From Cordilura impudica (Eukaryota > Arthropoda > Insecta > Diptera > Scathophagidae), in NCBI GenBank assembly GCA_963682025.1, contig OY821519.1:11087668-11151667 (forward strand): 64,000 bases of DNA. The letters run 5' to 3'. The translations under genes were made by a program, and so were the position numbers. How positions within the stretch are numbered: the first letter of the stretch is position 1; each line of letters opens with the position of its first letter. The notes below the pieces were generated by a model that did not search any database, had not been told where the DNA came from, and worked only from the letters and a program-made list of their open reading frames with translations. Of the stretch, positions 46,113 through 57,441 are shown in pieces.

Positions 46113-46815
46113 AAGTAAGAAAATTATAGTCGGTAAAGACCGACCATACGATACCCTATACCATAGCTTAGAGACCCCATCTTTTCGGTCCCACTAAGAG
46201 GATATAGAAAATAGGCATAGCAAATTTGAGTGGCATTGTTATTAATTTTTTTTGGCTGCAGATATGAAAAAGTTCATATCGGAAGCTATATTTATATGGG
46301 GGCTAGTTCGAAACATGGACCGATCCTGACATTGTTTGGTAATGTCGCTTATATTTTGAAAAAATATATACAAACCAAATTTGAGAAAAAGTTGTGCAAT
46401 ATTTAAGTTTTTTGATAGATTTAAGTGAAAATCGGGAAGCAGCTCTATATGGGGCCTATGACTAAACATTGCCATATGGGGTTCATTTTTGGACAACTGA
46501 TAAATGGATGTAATAAACACACACAAACCCAATTTGACCGAGATCTATATGATAATTGGGATCTTATGGCAATTTACGTCGATTTTATAGGGGTCATTTA
46601 TATGGGGACTAGGTCTGAACATGGACAGAATTTCACCAATTTCAATAGCGTTCATCCTATGACCGGTAAAAGCTTATGTACCAAATTTCATTAAAATATA
46701 TTCATATTTGCGACCAGTAGTTTGATTATAAGGTTTACATGGACACACAGACGGACCGGACAGACGGACAAACGGACAGACGGACATCGCTAAATCGACT
46801 CAGAAAGTGGTTGAA
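46113..46815 (+). mobile_element. DINE-1/mini-me-like element, 3'-truncated, copy 6
   Basis: Starts AAGTAAGAAAATTATAGTCGG, with the palindrome damaged (GTAAAGACC). The GGACAGACGGACAAACGG tract lies at about 46755-46785. It breaks off after CTCAGAAAGTGG, where a minisatellite-bearing Helitron begins. Confidence 0.82.
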
Positions 46816-47496
46816 TCTTTCTGATAGAGAAAGCCTTGGAACTTTGAGTTCATAATTAATTAATGTGAGTAGTTCCCCAAAAAATGGGCGGGATCGGACC
46901 AATAGCCGTGGCATCTCCTATACAACAAATATGGGCGGAATCGCCAAAATAAAAAATCACCAAAATCGAAAATCGCCAAAATAAGAAAAACCGAAAATCG
47001 CGAATAACAAAAATCACCAAAATCAAAAATCGGTAAAATTAAAAATCGCAAAAAACAAAAATCGCCAAAATCAAAAATCACCAAACAGAAAATCGCGAAT
47101 AACAAAAATCGCCAAAATCAAAAATAGCAAAAAACAAAATCAAAAATCGCTAAAATCAAAAATCGCCAAAATCAAAAATCGCAAAAACATAAATCGAAAA
47201 AAACAAAAGTCGCCATAATCAAAAATAGCAAAAATAGAAATGGCCAAAATCGAAAATAGCGAATGACAAAAATCGCCAAAACCGAAAATCGCGGATAACA
47301 AAAATCGCCAAAATCAAAAACACCAAAAATAAAAAATCACAAAAAAAATCCCCAAAGTCAAAAACGGCCAAAATTAAAAATCGCCAACATCTAAAGTAGC
47401 AAAAACAAAAATCGACAAAATCAATAATGGCCAAAATTTTCTACAAAATGTTTTCTCAGTTTTTATTATTATTTTGTTACGATGTAGCGAAGCTAA
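46816..47496 (+). mobile_element. Helitron with AAATCGCC minisatellite, copy 1
   Basis: The 5' end TCTTTCTGATAGAGAAAG follows an A and forms a hairpin. The unique part includes AACTTTGAGTTCATAA and GGGCGGGATCGGACCAATAG. About 46930-47440 is a degenerate ~16-bp array (CAAAAATCGCCAAAAT). The 3' end TGTAGCGAAGCTAA is a decayed version of copy 2's terminus, followed by T. Confidence 0.6.
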
Positions 47497-47768
47497 TCTT
47501 TTATAAAGCGCAGTTTCATAAAACGGACCTTTTCTTAAAAAGTTCATTTTCTTAAAACAAAGTACCTTTTCTTAAACAGTATCTTTTCTTAAAGTATCCT
47601 TTTCTAAAAGTAGTTCCTTTTGTGAAAGAAGTACCTTTTCTGAAAAATGTAGTTTCTCAAAAAAGCAAATTTTCTTAAAGAATCCATTTTCTTAAAAAAG
47701 TATACTCTCTTAAAAAAGTAAATTTTCTTGAAAAAGTATCTTTTCTTAAAAGAGTTTCTATTCTTAAC

Positions 47769-48466
47769 AAGTAAGAAAATTAGAGTCGGTCTAGACCGAC
47801 TATACGATACACTATACCATGGTTTAGAGACCCTAACTCCTGGTCCAACTAATTCGATTTAGAAAATAAGCATAAACCAAATTTGAGTGGCATTGTTATT
47901 ACTTTTTTTGGCTGCAGATATGAAAAAGTTCATATCGAATGCTATATTTATATGGGGACTAGGTCGAAAAATGGATCGATCCTGGAAAAATTTGGTAGTC
48001 ACTTATATTTTGAAAAAGTATATACAAACCAAATTTGAGAAAAATCTGTGTAATATTTTTGTTTTTTAATAGATTTAAGTGAATATCGGGAAGCAGCTCT
48101 ATATGGGGCCTATGACTAAGAGTTGCCATATGGGGTTTATTTTTGGACAACTGATAAATGGATGTAATAAACACACACAAACCCAATTTGACCGAGATCT
48201 ATATAATAATTTGGATCTTATGGCAATTTAAGTCGATTTTATAGGGTCATTTGTATTGGGACTAGGTCTGAACATGGACAATTTGATCAATTTCAATAGC
48301 GTTCATCCTATGACCGATAAAAGCTTATATACCAAATTTCATCAAATAATATTCATATTTGCGACCTGTAGTTTGATTACAATGTTTACATGGACACACA
48401 GACGGACCGGACAGACGAACAAACGGACGGACGGACATCGCTAAATCGCCTCAGAAAGTGATTGAT
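47769..48466 (+). mobile_element. DINE-1/mini-me-like element, 3'-truncated, copy 7
   Basis: Starts AAGTAAGAAAATTAGAGTCGG with the palindromic GGTCTAGACC intact. Same truncation point as copy 6, next to the same Helitron, indicating joint duplication rather than independent insertion. Confidence 0.85.
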
Positions 48467-49178
48467 TCCTTCTGATAGAGAAAGCCTTGGAACTTTGAGT
48501 TCATAAGTAATAAATGTGAGTAGTTCCCCAATAAGTGGGCGGGATCGGACCAATAGCCGTGGCACCTCATATACAACAAATATGGGCGGAATCGCCAAAA
48601 TAAAAAATCGCCAAAATAAAAAATCGCAAAAACAGAAAATTGCGAATAATAAAAATCACCAATTCAAAAATCACCAAAATTAAAAATCGCAGAAAACAAA
48701 AATCGCCAAAATCAAAAATCACCAAACCGAAAATCGCGAATAACACAAATCGCCAAAGTCAAAAATAGCAAAAAACAAAAATTCCTGAAGCCGAAAATCA
48801 CCAAAATAAAAAATCGCTAAATCAAAAAACACCAAAAATCAAAAATCGCAAAAAACAAAAATCGAAAAAAAAACAAAAATCGCCAATATCAAAAATAGCA
48901 AAAACGTAGAAATGGCCAAAATCGAAAATGGCGGATGACAAAAAAAGCTAAAACCGAAAATCGCGAATAACGAAAATCGCCAAAATCAAAAACATCAAAA
49001 ATCAAAAATCGCAAAAAACAAGTCAAAAATGGCCAAAATTAAAAATCGCCAAAATCCAAAGTAGCAAAAACAAAAATCGACAAATAAAAAATGGCCAAAA
49101 TTTTCTGCAAAATGATTTCCCAGTTTTTATTTTATTTTGGTACGATGGGTGTAGCGAAGCGCATCGGGTTACAGCTAG
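48467..49178 (+). mobile_element. Helitron with AAATCGCC minisatellite, copy 2
   Basis: TCCTTCTGATAGAGAAAGCC at the start. The 3' end reads GATGGGTGTAGCGAAGCGCA then TCGGGTTACAGCTAG, a foldable stem followed by CTAG and then T, as for Helitrons. The ~16-bp array occupies about 48595-49095. Confidence 0.65.
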
Positions 49179-49799
49179 TCTTTTATAAAGTGCAGTTTAT
49201 TAAAAGGCACCTTTTCTTAAAAAGTACCTATTCTATAGGTATATTTTCTTAAAGCATCGTTTTTTTAAAAGTACTTTTTCTTAGAAGGTACCTTTACTTA
49301 AAGAAGTTCCTTTTTTAAAAAAAGTTGCTATTGTGACAGAAGTACCGTTTCATAAAAAGTTCATTTTCTTAAAAAAGTAAATTTTCTTAAAAAAGTATCT
49401 TTTTTAAAAAATATCTTTTCTTAAGAGTTTCTGTTCTAAAAAAATTAAAATTTCTTAAAAAGTATATTTTTTAAAGAGTACCTTTTCTTAAAAAGTACAT
49501 TTTCTTAAAAAATATATTTAGTTAAAAAAGTACCTTTTTTAGAAAATGTCCCTCCTCTGAAAAAAGTTCCCTTTTGAAAAAAGATATTTAGAAAAATACC
49601 TTTAAAAATACCGTTTTTACCTTTTTTAACCATAGTACCTTTAAAAGGTAGATTTTCTTAAAGAAGTACACTTTCTTTAAAAGTACCTTTTTTTAAAAAC
49701 TATATTTTCTTAAAGGAGTATCTTTTCTTAAAAAGTATCTTTTCTTAAAAAAAAGCATAAAATGTGCCTGTTCAGAAATATCATTTATTAAAAAATATC

Positions 49800-50125
49800 A
49801 TTTATTCCGAAAATCGAAAACCGAAAATTGCGAATAACAAAAATCGCAACAAAAAAAACGCCAAAATCAAATATTGACAAACCCGAAAATCGCGAATAAC
49901 AAAAATCGTCAAAATCAAAAACACCAAAAATCGCAAAAAAACAGAAATCGCCAAAATCAAAAGTCGCAAAAACCAATAATCGCTAAGTCAAAAATCGCCC
50001 AAGTCACAAATCGCCAAAAAAACAAAGATCGGCAAAATGAAAAATGGGCAAAGTTTTCTACAAAATGTTTTTCAGTTTTTTATTTTGTTGCGATGGGTGT
50101 AGCAAAGCGCACCGGGTTACAGGTA
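49800..50125 (+). mobile_element. Helitron with AAATCGCC minisatellite, copy 3 (5' truncated)
   Basis: Only the array and the 3' terminal part remain (GATGGGTGTAGCAAAGCGCA then CCGGGTTACAG). The last four bases are altered (GGTA). It is followed by the same TTTATAAAGT-type junction into 17-bp satellite as copies 1 and 2. Confidence 0.6.
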
Positions 50126-51310
50126 TTCCTTTATAAAGTACATTTTCTTAGAAGGCACATTTTATTAAAAAGTATCTTTTGTTTAAATAGTAAATTTTGT
50201 CAAAAAAGTACCTTTTCTTAAAAAGTATCTTTTCTTAAAGTATCCTTTTCTAAAAGTACATTTTCTTAAAAAAACCAGAGGTTCGTTTTTTAAAAAAAGT
50301 TCCTTTGGTGAAAGAAGTACCTTTTCTTAAAAAAGTAAAGTTTCTTAAATAAGTAAATTTACTTAAAAATTAACTTTTCTTAAAAGAGTTTCTGTTCTTA
50401 AAAAAATTAAATTTTCTTAAAAAGTACATTTTCTTTAAAGAGTACATTTTTTAAAAGTACCATTTCTTAAAAGAGTTTCTATTCTTAAAAAGTACCTTTT
50501 CTGAAAAACTAATTTCTCTTAGAGAGTACCTTTTCTTAAAAAGTACCTTTTTTAAAAAATATATTTACTTAAAAAAGCACCTTTTTTTAGCAAAAGTCCC
50601 TCCTCTGAAAAAAATTCCCGTTTGAAAAAAGTTATTTGAAAAAATACCTTTAAAAAATACCTTTTTTTTATCTTTTTTAAACATAGTACCTTTTCTTAAA
50701 AAGTCCATCTACTTAAAAAGGTAGATTTTCTTAAAAAAGTACACTTTCTTAAAAGGTACTCTTTTTAAAAACTATCTTTTCTTAAATAAGTATCTTTTTT
50801 TAAATAAGTATCCTTTCTTAAAAAGTGTTTTTTCATAAAAAGTCCCTGTTTAAAAAAATATCTTTTATTAAAAAAAGAACGGTTTCTTAAAAATGTACAT
50901 TTAATTAAAAAAATTACCTCTTTTAAAAAAGTACCCTTTCTTAAAAAAGTACCTTTTCTAAAATAAAGTACCTCCTCAGAAAAAAGTTCCCTTTTGAAAA
51001 AAGATATTTAAAAAAATACCTTTTTTACCTATTTTAAAAATTGTATCTTTTCTTAAAATGTCTCTTCTTAAAAAGGTAGATTTTCTTAAAGTAGTACACT
51101 TTCTTAAAAAGTACTTTTTTTTAAAAACTATCTCTTCTTAAATAAGTATCTTTTTTGAAATAAGTATCCTTTCTTAAAAAGTGTTTTTTCATAAAAAGTC
51201 CCTGTTTAAAAAAATATCTTTTATTAAAAAATTACCCTTTCTGAAAAAAGTACCGCTTTTCTTAAAAAAAAGTACCTGTTTCTAAAAATTACTTCTTTTA
51301 GAAATAGTTA

Positions 51311-52692
51311 TTTCATAATTTTGATTGGTAATGACAGAAAAATACTTCCAAAGGTTATTTATTTTTTTTATTCCAACACAAGTCGAATCAGTTTTCAACT
51401 AATTCGCAGTGAAAGTTGTAAAAGCCACTTTATCAATCTTATTACTGAAGCACAGCTTTGCTTGTAATAATTAACGAGTTTTTTTTTTATAATTTTGATG
51501 AACGAAAATAAATATATGTCTATCAATCAATAGCCTTTTGTTAATTTTTTTCAATTACCCTCGATAATGAATGCAGTATTCAAAATATTTGTGGTAAATA
51601 AATTATGGGGATTTTTCTTCATTCAATTGATTTAAATAAAGCTAAATTATTGTGCTGTGGGCTATTGATAATAACTGGATATATCGAATAACAATCATGA
51701 GATAAATTTTATGTACATACATATTTCTTATACACATGCAACAACTAAACCATTTACAAGTTATTATTGTAGATAATGCGGTTTTGATTTAATTTTGAGT
51801 AATTTAAATTTTTCTAATTTTAAAATTTTACCAATTAAGATTTAAGTAAATCTTTTGTATATATCGTTTGTATATATGTACCATAAGTATTGAAAAGGCG
51901 TAACTCGATGTTTCTTGAAATCTAGTTTGTAATATATTTCGTAGACCACTTTGAAAGATCCCCCCTTAAAAAATTCAATGTTCTATGAAAAAAGACGATT
52001 TAAGTCTTTTCTATACGTATTCATCCATCGATTTGTATTAGGAACAATTCTTTACACAAAAAAAGTTTCACAAATTCTCTCGAAAATGGTGTTTTAATAA
52101 TATTTGTATGTAGTTTTCGTACTAACGAAGTAAGCAAATTCGGCATAATATTTGCTAGGGAGTTCTTGATTTTCGTTTTGTCCGCCCGTTCTCTATTCTT
52201 CTACTTAGTATATCAGCAAATAAGAGCCTTGTTAACGAATCTGATGATGATGCTTAAACTGTAAATGGACAGATTTAGATGATGATATTCTCATTACACG
52301 TTTTGTTTTTGTCTATTCTTATGAGTTTTGTTTTTGTCATGTGCTTTTATAAGTGGAACAGCCAGCCATATAATGAATATACTCGTATATAGGAGTAAGT
52401 TGTCCAGTGTTTTAATGAATGCATTGTTTTCGCAAGTAGTTTCTTAAAACTTAAACTGATATTGAATGAATAATGCAATTGCATTTGATTACTCATTATT
52501 ATGTTCATAATAATTCAAAACTGTTTTTAATACAATGATCAATATACATGCCAAAATATAAATAGAAGATATAATGAATGCTAGCGAAAATTGGTAAAAT
52601 GTAATGGATTGAAATAGATAAATCTCTGAATATCTTGACAAATTAATAATCTAACCCATAAAACAAAGTTTTTATTAAAACTCTTTCTTTCC
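51311..52692. other. No gene recognised
   Basis: AT-rich, low-repeat sequence between two tandem-repeat regions; the best candidate for unique DNA in the window. No coding similarity seen. Confidence 0.5.
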
Positions 52693-53230
52693 TTATGCAT
52701 ATGAGTTTTGAATCTCTCCGTGACTGTGCGTGACTTTGCGTGACTATTTTAAAATTAATCTTTGATCACAACAAGTATCTGGACCAAGTTTCAAATTGAT
52801 TGGATGAGGGGAAATGGGGTTTGAATCACTCCGTGACTGTGCGTGACTATGCGTAACTGTGTGTGACTATCTTAAAATTAATCTTTGGCCACAACAGGTC
52901 TATGGACAAAGTTTCAGATCGTACGGATAGGGGAAAGTGAGGTTTTAATCTCTCCATAACTGTGCGTGACTATGCGTGACTGTGCGTGACTATGTCATAG
53001 CTAATATTTTTTCACAGCAAGTCTATCGACCAAGTTTCAGATCGATCGGATAAGGAGAAATGGGTTTTAAATCACTTCGTGACTGTACGTGACTGTGCGT
53101 GATTACCCTAAAATTAATCTATAGCCACAACAAGACTATGGGCCAAGTTTAAGACCAATTGGATGAGGGGGAGTGGGGTTGCCCCACGGCAGACAGACAG
53201 ACAGAGAGTATGAGTTAAAAGAAAGAGTTT
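52693..53230 (+). repeat. ~125-bp tandem repeat with GACAGACAGACAG end
   Basis: About four units, each with CTCCGTGACTGTGCGTGACT, AAAATTAATCTTTGGCCACA or variants, and CCAAGTTTCAGATCGATCGG. It ends GTTGCCCCACGGCAGACAGA CAGACAG. Inside each unit GTGACTGTGC / GTGACTATGC is itself repeated. An inverted relative is at 63185-63525. Confidence 0.85.
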
Positions 53231-53605
53231 AAAAAAGGTATTGACCGAATTCCGTAAATAGGTAATTTGATGGAAGACAATTTCACTACAAAATGTATTA
53301 AATATTTGAAACTAATAAAACCTTATAAAAATAAATTTTATATCTCAAGTAAAGCGGTTTCGAAACGAAGCTCCGTTTTTTACTGGATACACTGTAGTAC
53401 AGTAATTTTGTTCTTGTTTTAATAAACTAATAGAGATTGTAGGTCTGGTGAAGTATTTAATTTAATTTACAAAATCATCATGTTTACAAATTTTGTAACA
53501 CCCTAAAATTTCAAAGTTATTGTCAAAAAAACACAGTATTCTTTCGCGTTACTTATTTTATTACTTTGCGCAAAAACTCTTTGAGAAACGAGAGAAGTCT
53601 CACAC
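53231..53605. other. No feature recognised
   Basis: AT-rich spacer before the mariner terminus; no coding similarity. Confidence 0.45.
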
Positions 53606-54420
53606 TACGAGGGCGGCTCAATAAGTCCGTGACTTTTAGAATGAAACACAGTTTTTTTTTTGTAAAAAAAAAATATTTTTCAACATAATCTCCTTTTAGC
53701 TTAGTCCACTTAGTGCAATGCTTCTCCAATTTTTGGTCAATAATTTCATCGTTGGAGCTAAATCTCTTTCCACCGAGCCATTTCTTTAGGTTTGGAAATA
53801 AGAAATAGTCACTGGGAGCTAAATCCGGAGAATATGGCGGACGAGGTACCAATTCGTAGCCCAATTCATGGAATTTTGCCTTTGAGACTGAACACGTGTA
53901 CACCCGTGCATTATCTTGATGAAAAAGAATTTTTTTCTTGGCCATATGGGGTCGAAGGTAATCTATGTGGATTATCTCGCGTGCATCCCAAAAAACTTTT
54001 GCCATCACCTTATTGTCCGACAAACTTACCTTGGCCATCTTAGAAGCCGGTTCACCCGGATAAACCCATTGTTTAGACTGCTGCTTGGTCTCCAGAGTGT
54101 TGTAATGGATCCATGTTTCATCCTTAGTTACAAAAGGCCACAAAAACTCATTCGAATTGCGGTTAAACAACTCCAAACATTCCTTTGACGTTGTCACACG
54201 ATTACGTTTATGGTTAATTGGTTAATTATGGTTAATTGAGAGCAAACGCGGCACCCGTCTTGCAGAAAGCTTTCTTAAACCCAACTGCTCATTTAAAATC
54301 GAAACCACGCTGCCATATGAAATGCCTATGGCATCAACAATCTCACGCACTTTTACTCTTCGATCGGCCAACACCATATCGTGGAGGTGGTGTGTGAATA
54401 TCTGCAGTCATGACAAGAAA
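53606..54420 (-). pseudogene. mariner transposase, 5' truncated
   Basis: The terminal repeat TACGAGGGCGGCTCAATAAG begins at the TA at 53606. The coding strand is minus. From about 54390: MVLADRRVKVREIVDAIGIS then SVVSILNEQLGLRKLSARRV PRLLS (second helix-turn-helix and the WVPRL-type motif, with R for W). A stop-containing repeat (TTAATTGGTTAATTATGG) breaks the frame near 54215. From 54197 the frame is open to 53553 and retains VTKDETWIHY, ILFHQDNARVYT and PPYSPDLAPSDYFLF, so all three Asp of DD34D are present. The first helix-turn-helix and the other end are missing, and the frame runs past the usual C-terminus into the TIR. Confidence 0.9.
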
Positions 54421-54570
54421 GAATTTTTGAATTTCCTTATTTGGATAGAGAACCGTAAATTAATAAATTTTCAATTGATTTCAACTAACGAAATATAATT
54501 TTATTCCAAAATGTTGATTAAAACATTGTTGTGTTTTACGAAATGTGGCAAAAAAGGAAAATGTCGTTTT

Positions 54571-54981
54571 TGATGTGTAAACATCTACACGCTCAGGGGG
54601 TAAAAATCTATTTCACAATACATTCACAAAAACAACGTAAGAAGTAAGACAAAAACGGTATGTATTGCAAAGATTATGATATAAAATCATTACAGCTAAT
54701 TCAACAACCTTTGTGCTATAATAACGTTAAACATTTCAATAATTCAACAACCCACAAGTATAACGCTATTACTAATATAAAAATTATTTCAGCTAATTCA
54801 ACAACCCCAACTATAACAACCAGTTGAAATAATAAATAGTAATAAATAATAATAAATAATTTTTATATTAGCTGATCCCCTGCAGTTGTTTCCTATAAGT
54901 GATACATAGATGGCGCTTTCTGTTTGATTTTAATTGATGTGTAAATAGATGTTTACACATCTCCCCAGTGATCGGAATCAC
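54571..54981 (+). mobile_element. Helentron-like family 2, copy 3
   Basis: TGATGTGTAAACATCTACACGC at the left, TAGATGTTTACACATC then CCAGTGATCGGAATCAC at the right with a five-base-pair hairpin (GTGAT/ATCAC). The centre carries AGCTAATTCAACAACC twice and related pieces (54690-54810) instead of the 21-bp satellite. Confidence 0.78.
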
Positions 54982-55794
54982 AGTTTTTTTTTTAACATAT
55001 CCTCTTATAAAACTTATGCGAAAATTAAAAACTTTCTAAAATTGAAGCAGCTCAAATTTTTAAAACGTAGAAAAGTTTGTGTTGACAAATACTTCGAAAA
55101 AAAATTATATTATAGCACGGTGTTATAAGCGTCACCTAATGTCGATGTGTTATTGCAACTTGCAATTTTAATTCACAGATGAACATCTAATTAGCGAATA
55201 AATTCCATCGAGGCTCTGCATATATTTATCTAAACACACGTACTTGTACGAATCAAATAACGGCTTAACATTGAAACTGAAAATTAGAACTGATAAAAAT
55301 CTAAACAACATTCATTTACTTGCAGCTGTACGTACATTACATATACACATACAGTGTCGAGCATAAATAGTTGAACTTAGTCACATTCTTACTTCAGTGA
55401 CCGCACAATTGAAAAAATTTGCAATGACTAATGAGTCAAGCGCTATAATTCTATTGATCAATAATCCAGAATGAACCCCAACATACATACAGTTGTGTGA
55501 GAAATAATAAGGACAGTGATGTGCAAAGTCATTGTCCTTATTGTAAATTACAAAAAAAAAAATCCCGTTATATAATTAGCAAGTAATGGCAATCATTTCC
55601 CAATAAATCAGTATTCTTCTAAGAATAATAGTTTTGGACTGTGCGAATTAATAAGGGCAACGTGACATTTCGATAAAAAAAATGTAGTTATTAAAAGTGT
55701 TCTTTTACGTGTGAACACGTAAAAAAGTGGTATTAGCAGCAATTTATAATAAATTTATTATTTTTTTAATTTCCTTGCCAAATACGGATAGATC
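54982..55794. other. No gene; hairpin and single transposon-like ends
   Basis: ACATACAGTGTCGAGCATAA (55346) looks like a Tc1-type end. ACATACAGTTGTGTGAGAAA (55485) leads into an inverted repeat: AATAAGGACA (55506-55515) with TGTCCTTATT (55533-55542). No partner end for either was found. Confidence 0.5.
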
Positions 55795-56424
55795 TAGGTT
55801 AGGTTAGGTTGGAAGTGGCTGCTAAACCAAAGGAAAAGCACACTTAGACTCTGGGATCCATTGTGATACCACGGGAAGAATAGGTGTTCCCCTCAGTCCC
55901 CACCGTAGAACCAGTTTGAGCTCCTAAAGAAGCCCCTGATATGTGAAATGTCCACATTTGAGAGATTAGAGATATCGTGAAGAAACGGCGATCCCAATGT
56001 TCGAAGTCTAGTTCTGGAGAGCGCCGGGCAATAGCAAAGGAAGTGTTCTATGCTCTCCACCTCCATGCAGCTACGACAGAAGTCATTTGACGAGACCCTG
56101 AGGCGTTCAGCGTGTCTCCCTATGAGGCAGTGCCCAGTGGTAACAGCAACTACTGTTGAAATCTCCCCACGGGGGAGTGATAGTAGCGCACTAGTGCGCT
56201 TATGAATCAGAGCCGGCCAGATTTGTCTCGTGATCCTGCACGTTGATCCATTAGCCCATCTGTTGTCGGTTATGCCAGCGGTGTGAAGTCGAAGTTCCAG
56301 GTTGCACGATTCCAGGGGTGTACCAAACATTCCAAGTCCGCTGGAACCCGTAAGGTAGTGCCCTGTCTTGCCAACTCATCAGCTTTACAGTTTCCCGGTA
56401 TATTCCTGTGCCCTGGAACCCATA
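55795..56424 (-). pseudogene. LINE 3' end: RNase H and Cys-His motif, 5' cut by Helitron
   Basis: The minus strand opens at 56424 with LVWVPGHRNIPGNCKADELA RQG, the C-terminal motif of a LINE RNase H domain. It goes on as LHTAGITDNRWANGSTCRIT and ALLSLPRGEISTVVAVTTGH. The frame ends with a Cys-His cluster CRSCMEVESIEHFLCYCP, then LRTLGSPFL, stop at 55893. RNase H plus this cluster fits the I or LOA clades. The 3' tail ends in repeated AACCTAACCTAACCTA, a LINE tail rather than a telomere. Everything upstream of RNase H is absent because a Helitron abuts at 56425. Confidence 0.82.
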
Positions 56425-57250
56425 CTAGCTGTTTTTACCCGGCCTTGTCCGGGATCCAAAGGCCTGTAACTTGAAAAAAAGTTTACCATGCTTGCCATTG
56501 CAACTAACTGTGTTTATGCATGGATTATTTTGAGTGCATGATGTTTAGAAATTACGAATTTTAGTTATTCTACAGCTTTGGATATACAACATTTCTTGTT
56601 TTTCCTTCTGGTGCATATACGAAAAGATTGTGCTGGCTACCAACTCTCGAGCATTCGACATATAATTGTCTATGAGAAAAACAGGGAGACTCTAAGTTGA
56701 GACCTGCTAAGAGATTGTCCTCTTATGTACGTTATGTTAGGATAAACTTTTTGTACCATCTCTTGCCATGAAGGAACCAAGTTACAAAAGTTTTCTGGTA
56801 TGGATATTAGAGTCGTTTCAGGAGTTTCACATTCCCTCGACTCAGCTTGTCTTATCCGTTGGGCCTTAAGACGTTGTTGATTCGTTTCAGGAGTTTCACA
56901 TTCCCTGGAGTTAGCTGGTCTTATCCGTTGGGCCTCAACACCTTGTTGAGGCGTTTCAGGAGTTTCACATTCCCTGGACTCAGCTTGTCTTAGCCGCTGG
57001 ATTTCTAGATGCACTTGAGTAGATTCAGGCATTTCCGCTCTTCTTAACAAAGCTTGTCTTGATCTTTGGGCTTTAAGACGTTGTCGGGTTTACTTTGGTG
57101 TTTCAGCACTTCTCGACTCAAATTGTCTACCTCGTTGAGACTCGATACGAATTTGGGTATGATCATGGGTTTCTAGAGTTCTGTTTAACCTAAGCCTTTT
57201 TGCATTTGACGTAGTACGGCCTATATAACTACGCTTTTTAGGCGGCATGG
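56425..57250 (-). mobile_element. Internally deleted autonomous-type Helitron, 3' end intact
   Basis: Read on the minus strand the 3' end is a hairpin CCCGG-ACAAGG-CCGGG, then TAAAAACAG and CTAG (56425-56428), followed by T. These are textbook Helitron terminal features, and the sequence interrupted is the LINE RNase H gene. The 5' TC end was not located. It shares no sequence with the small TCTATAATATTA family. Confidence 0.82.
56535..57248 (-). pseudogene. Helitron Rep/helicase protein, N- and C-termini fused by deletion
   Basis: The ATG at 57248 starts MPPKKRSYIGRTTSNAKRLR, a basic N-terminus. It is followed by imperfect repeats such as RQAESRECETPETPQQ and RIRPANSRECETPETNQQ (about 57010-56810, roughly 23-26 residues each); this repeat style is familiar from insect Helitron proteins. 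After IPENFCNLVPSWQEMVQKVY the frame jumps, without Rep or most of the helicase, to RGQSL and then in another frame LNLESPCFSHRQLYVECSRV GSQHNLFVYAPEGKTRNVVY, the end of the Pif1-like helicase. An in-frame stop lies near 57095. The HUH nuclease and Walker motifs are deleted. Confidence 0.78.
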
Positions 57251-57441
57251 TTCAACTAAAATAACTAAATTTATCAAAAATGTTTCGGGGATGTATGCGG
57301 TGTATGCTTTTATGTGCAAGTCACAAGTGCAACTAGTTCTTTTTCCACACTCATTTATATAGTGAAAAAGACGAAATGGAAACATTTGTAATAGGTTGCT
57401 TTCCACTGTAGCAAAAAGGCGAGATGGAAATAAATGTAATA

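Larger units (their letters stand above)
43555..51310. repeat. 17-bp satellite domain (TACCTTTTCTTAAAAAG), interrupted
   Basis: Degenerate tandem repeats with a basic period of 17 bp (variants about 16-20) fill 43555-44190, 45844-46110, 47497-47768, 49179-49800 and 50126-51310. The blocks between them are inserted or duplicated elements listed separately. Arrays of this kind give lysine/leucine/phenylalanine-rich open frames (for example 43663-44031) that I do not consider genes. Confidence 0.88.

Noticed and set aside
46860..50221. FGDFCFxRF-rich frames on both strands
   Set aside because: Translation of the AAATCGCC minisatellite; no domain.
55795..55812. AGGTTAGGTTAGGTT as an insect-type telomeric repeat
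   Set aside because: Only about two and a half units, placed exactly at the 3' end of a LINE remnant; flies lack TTAGG telomeres.
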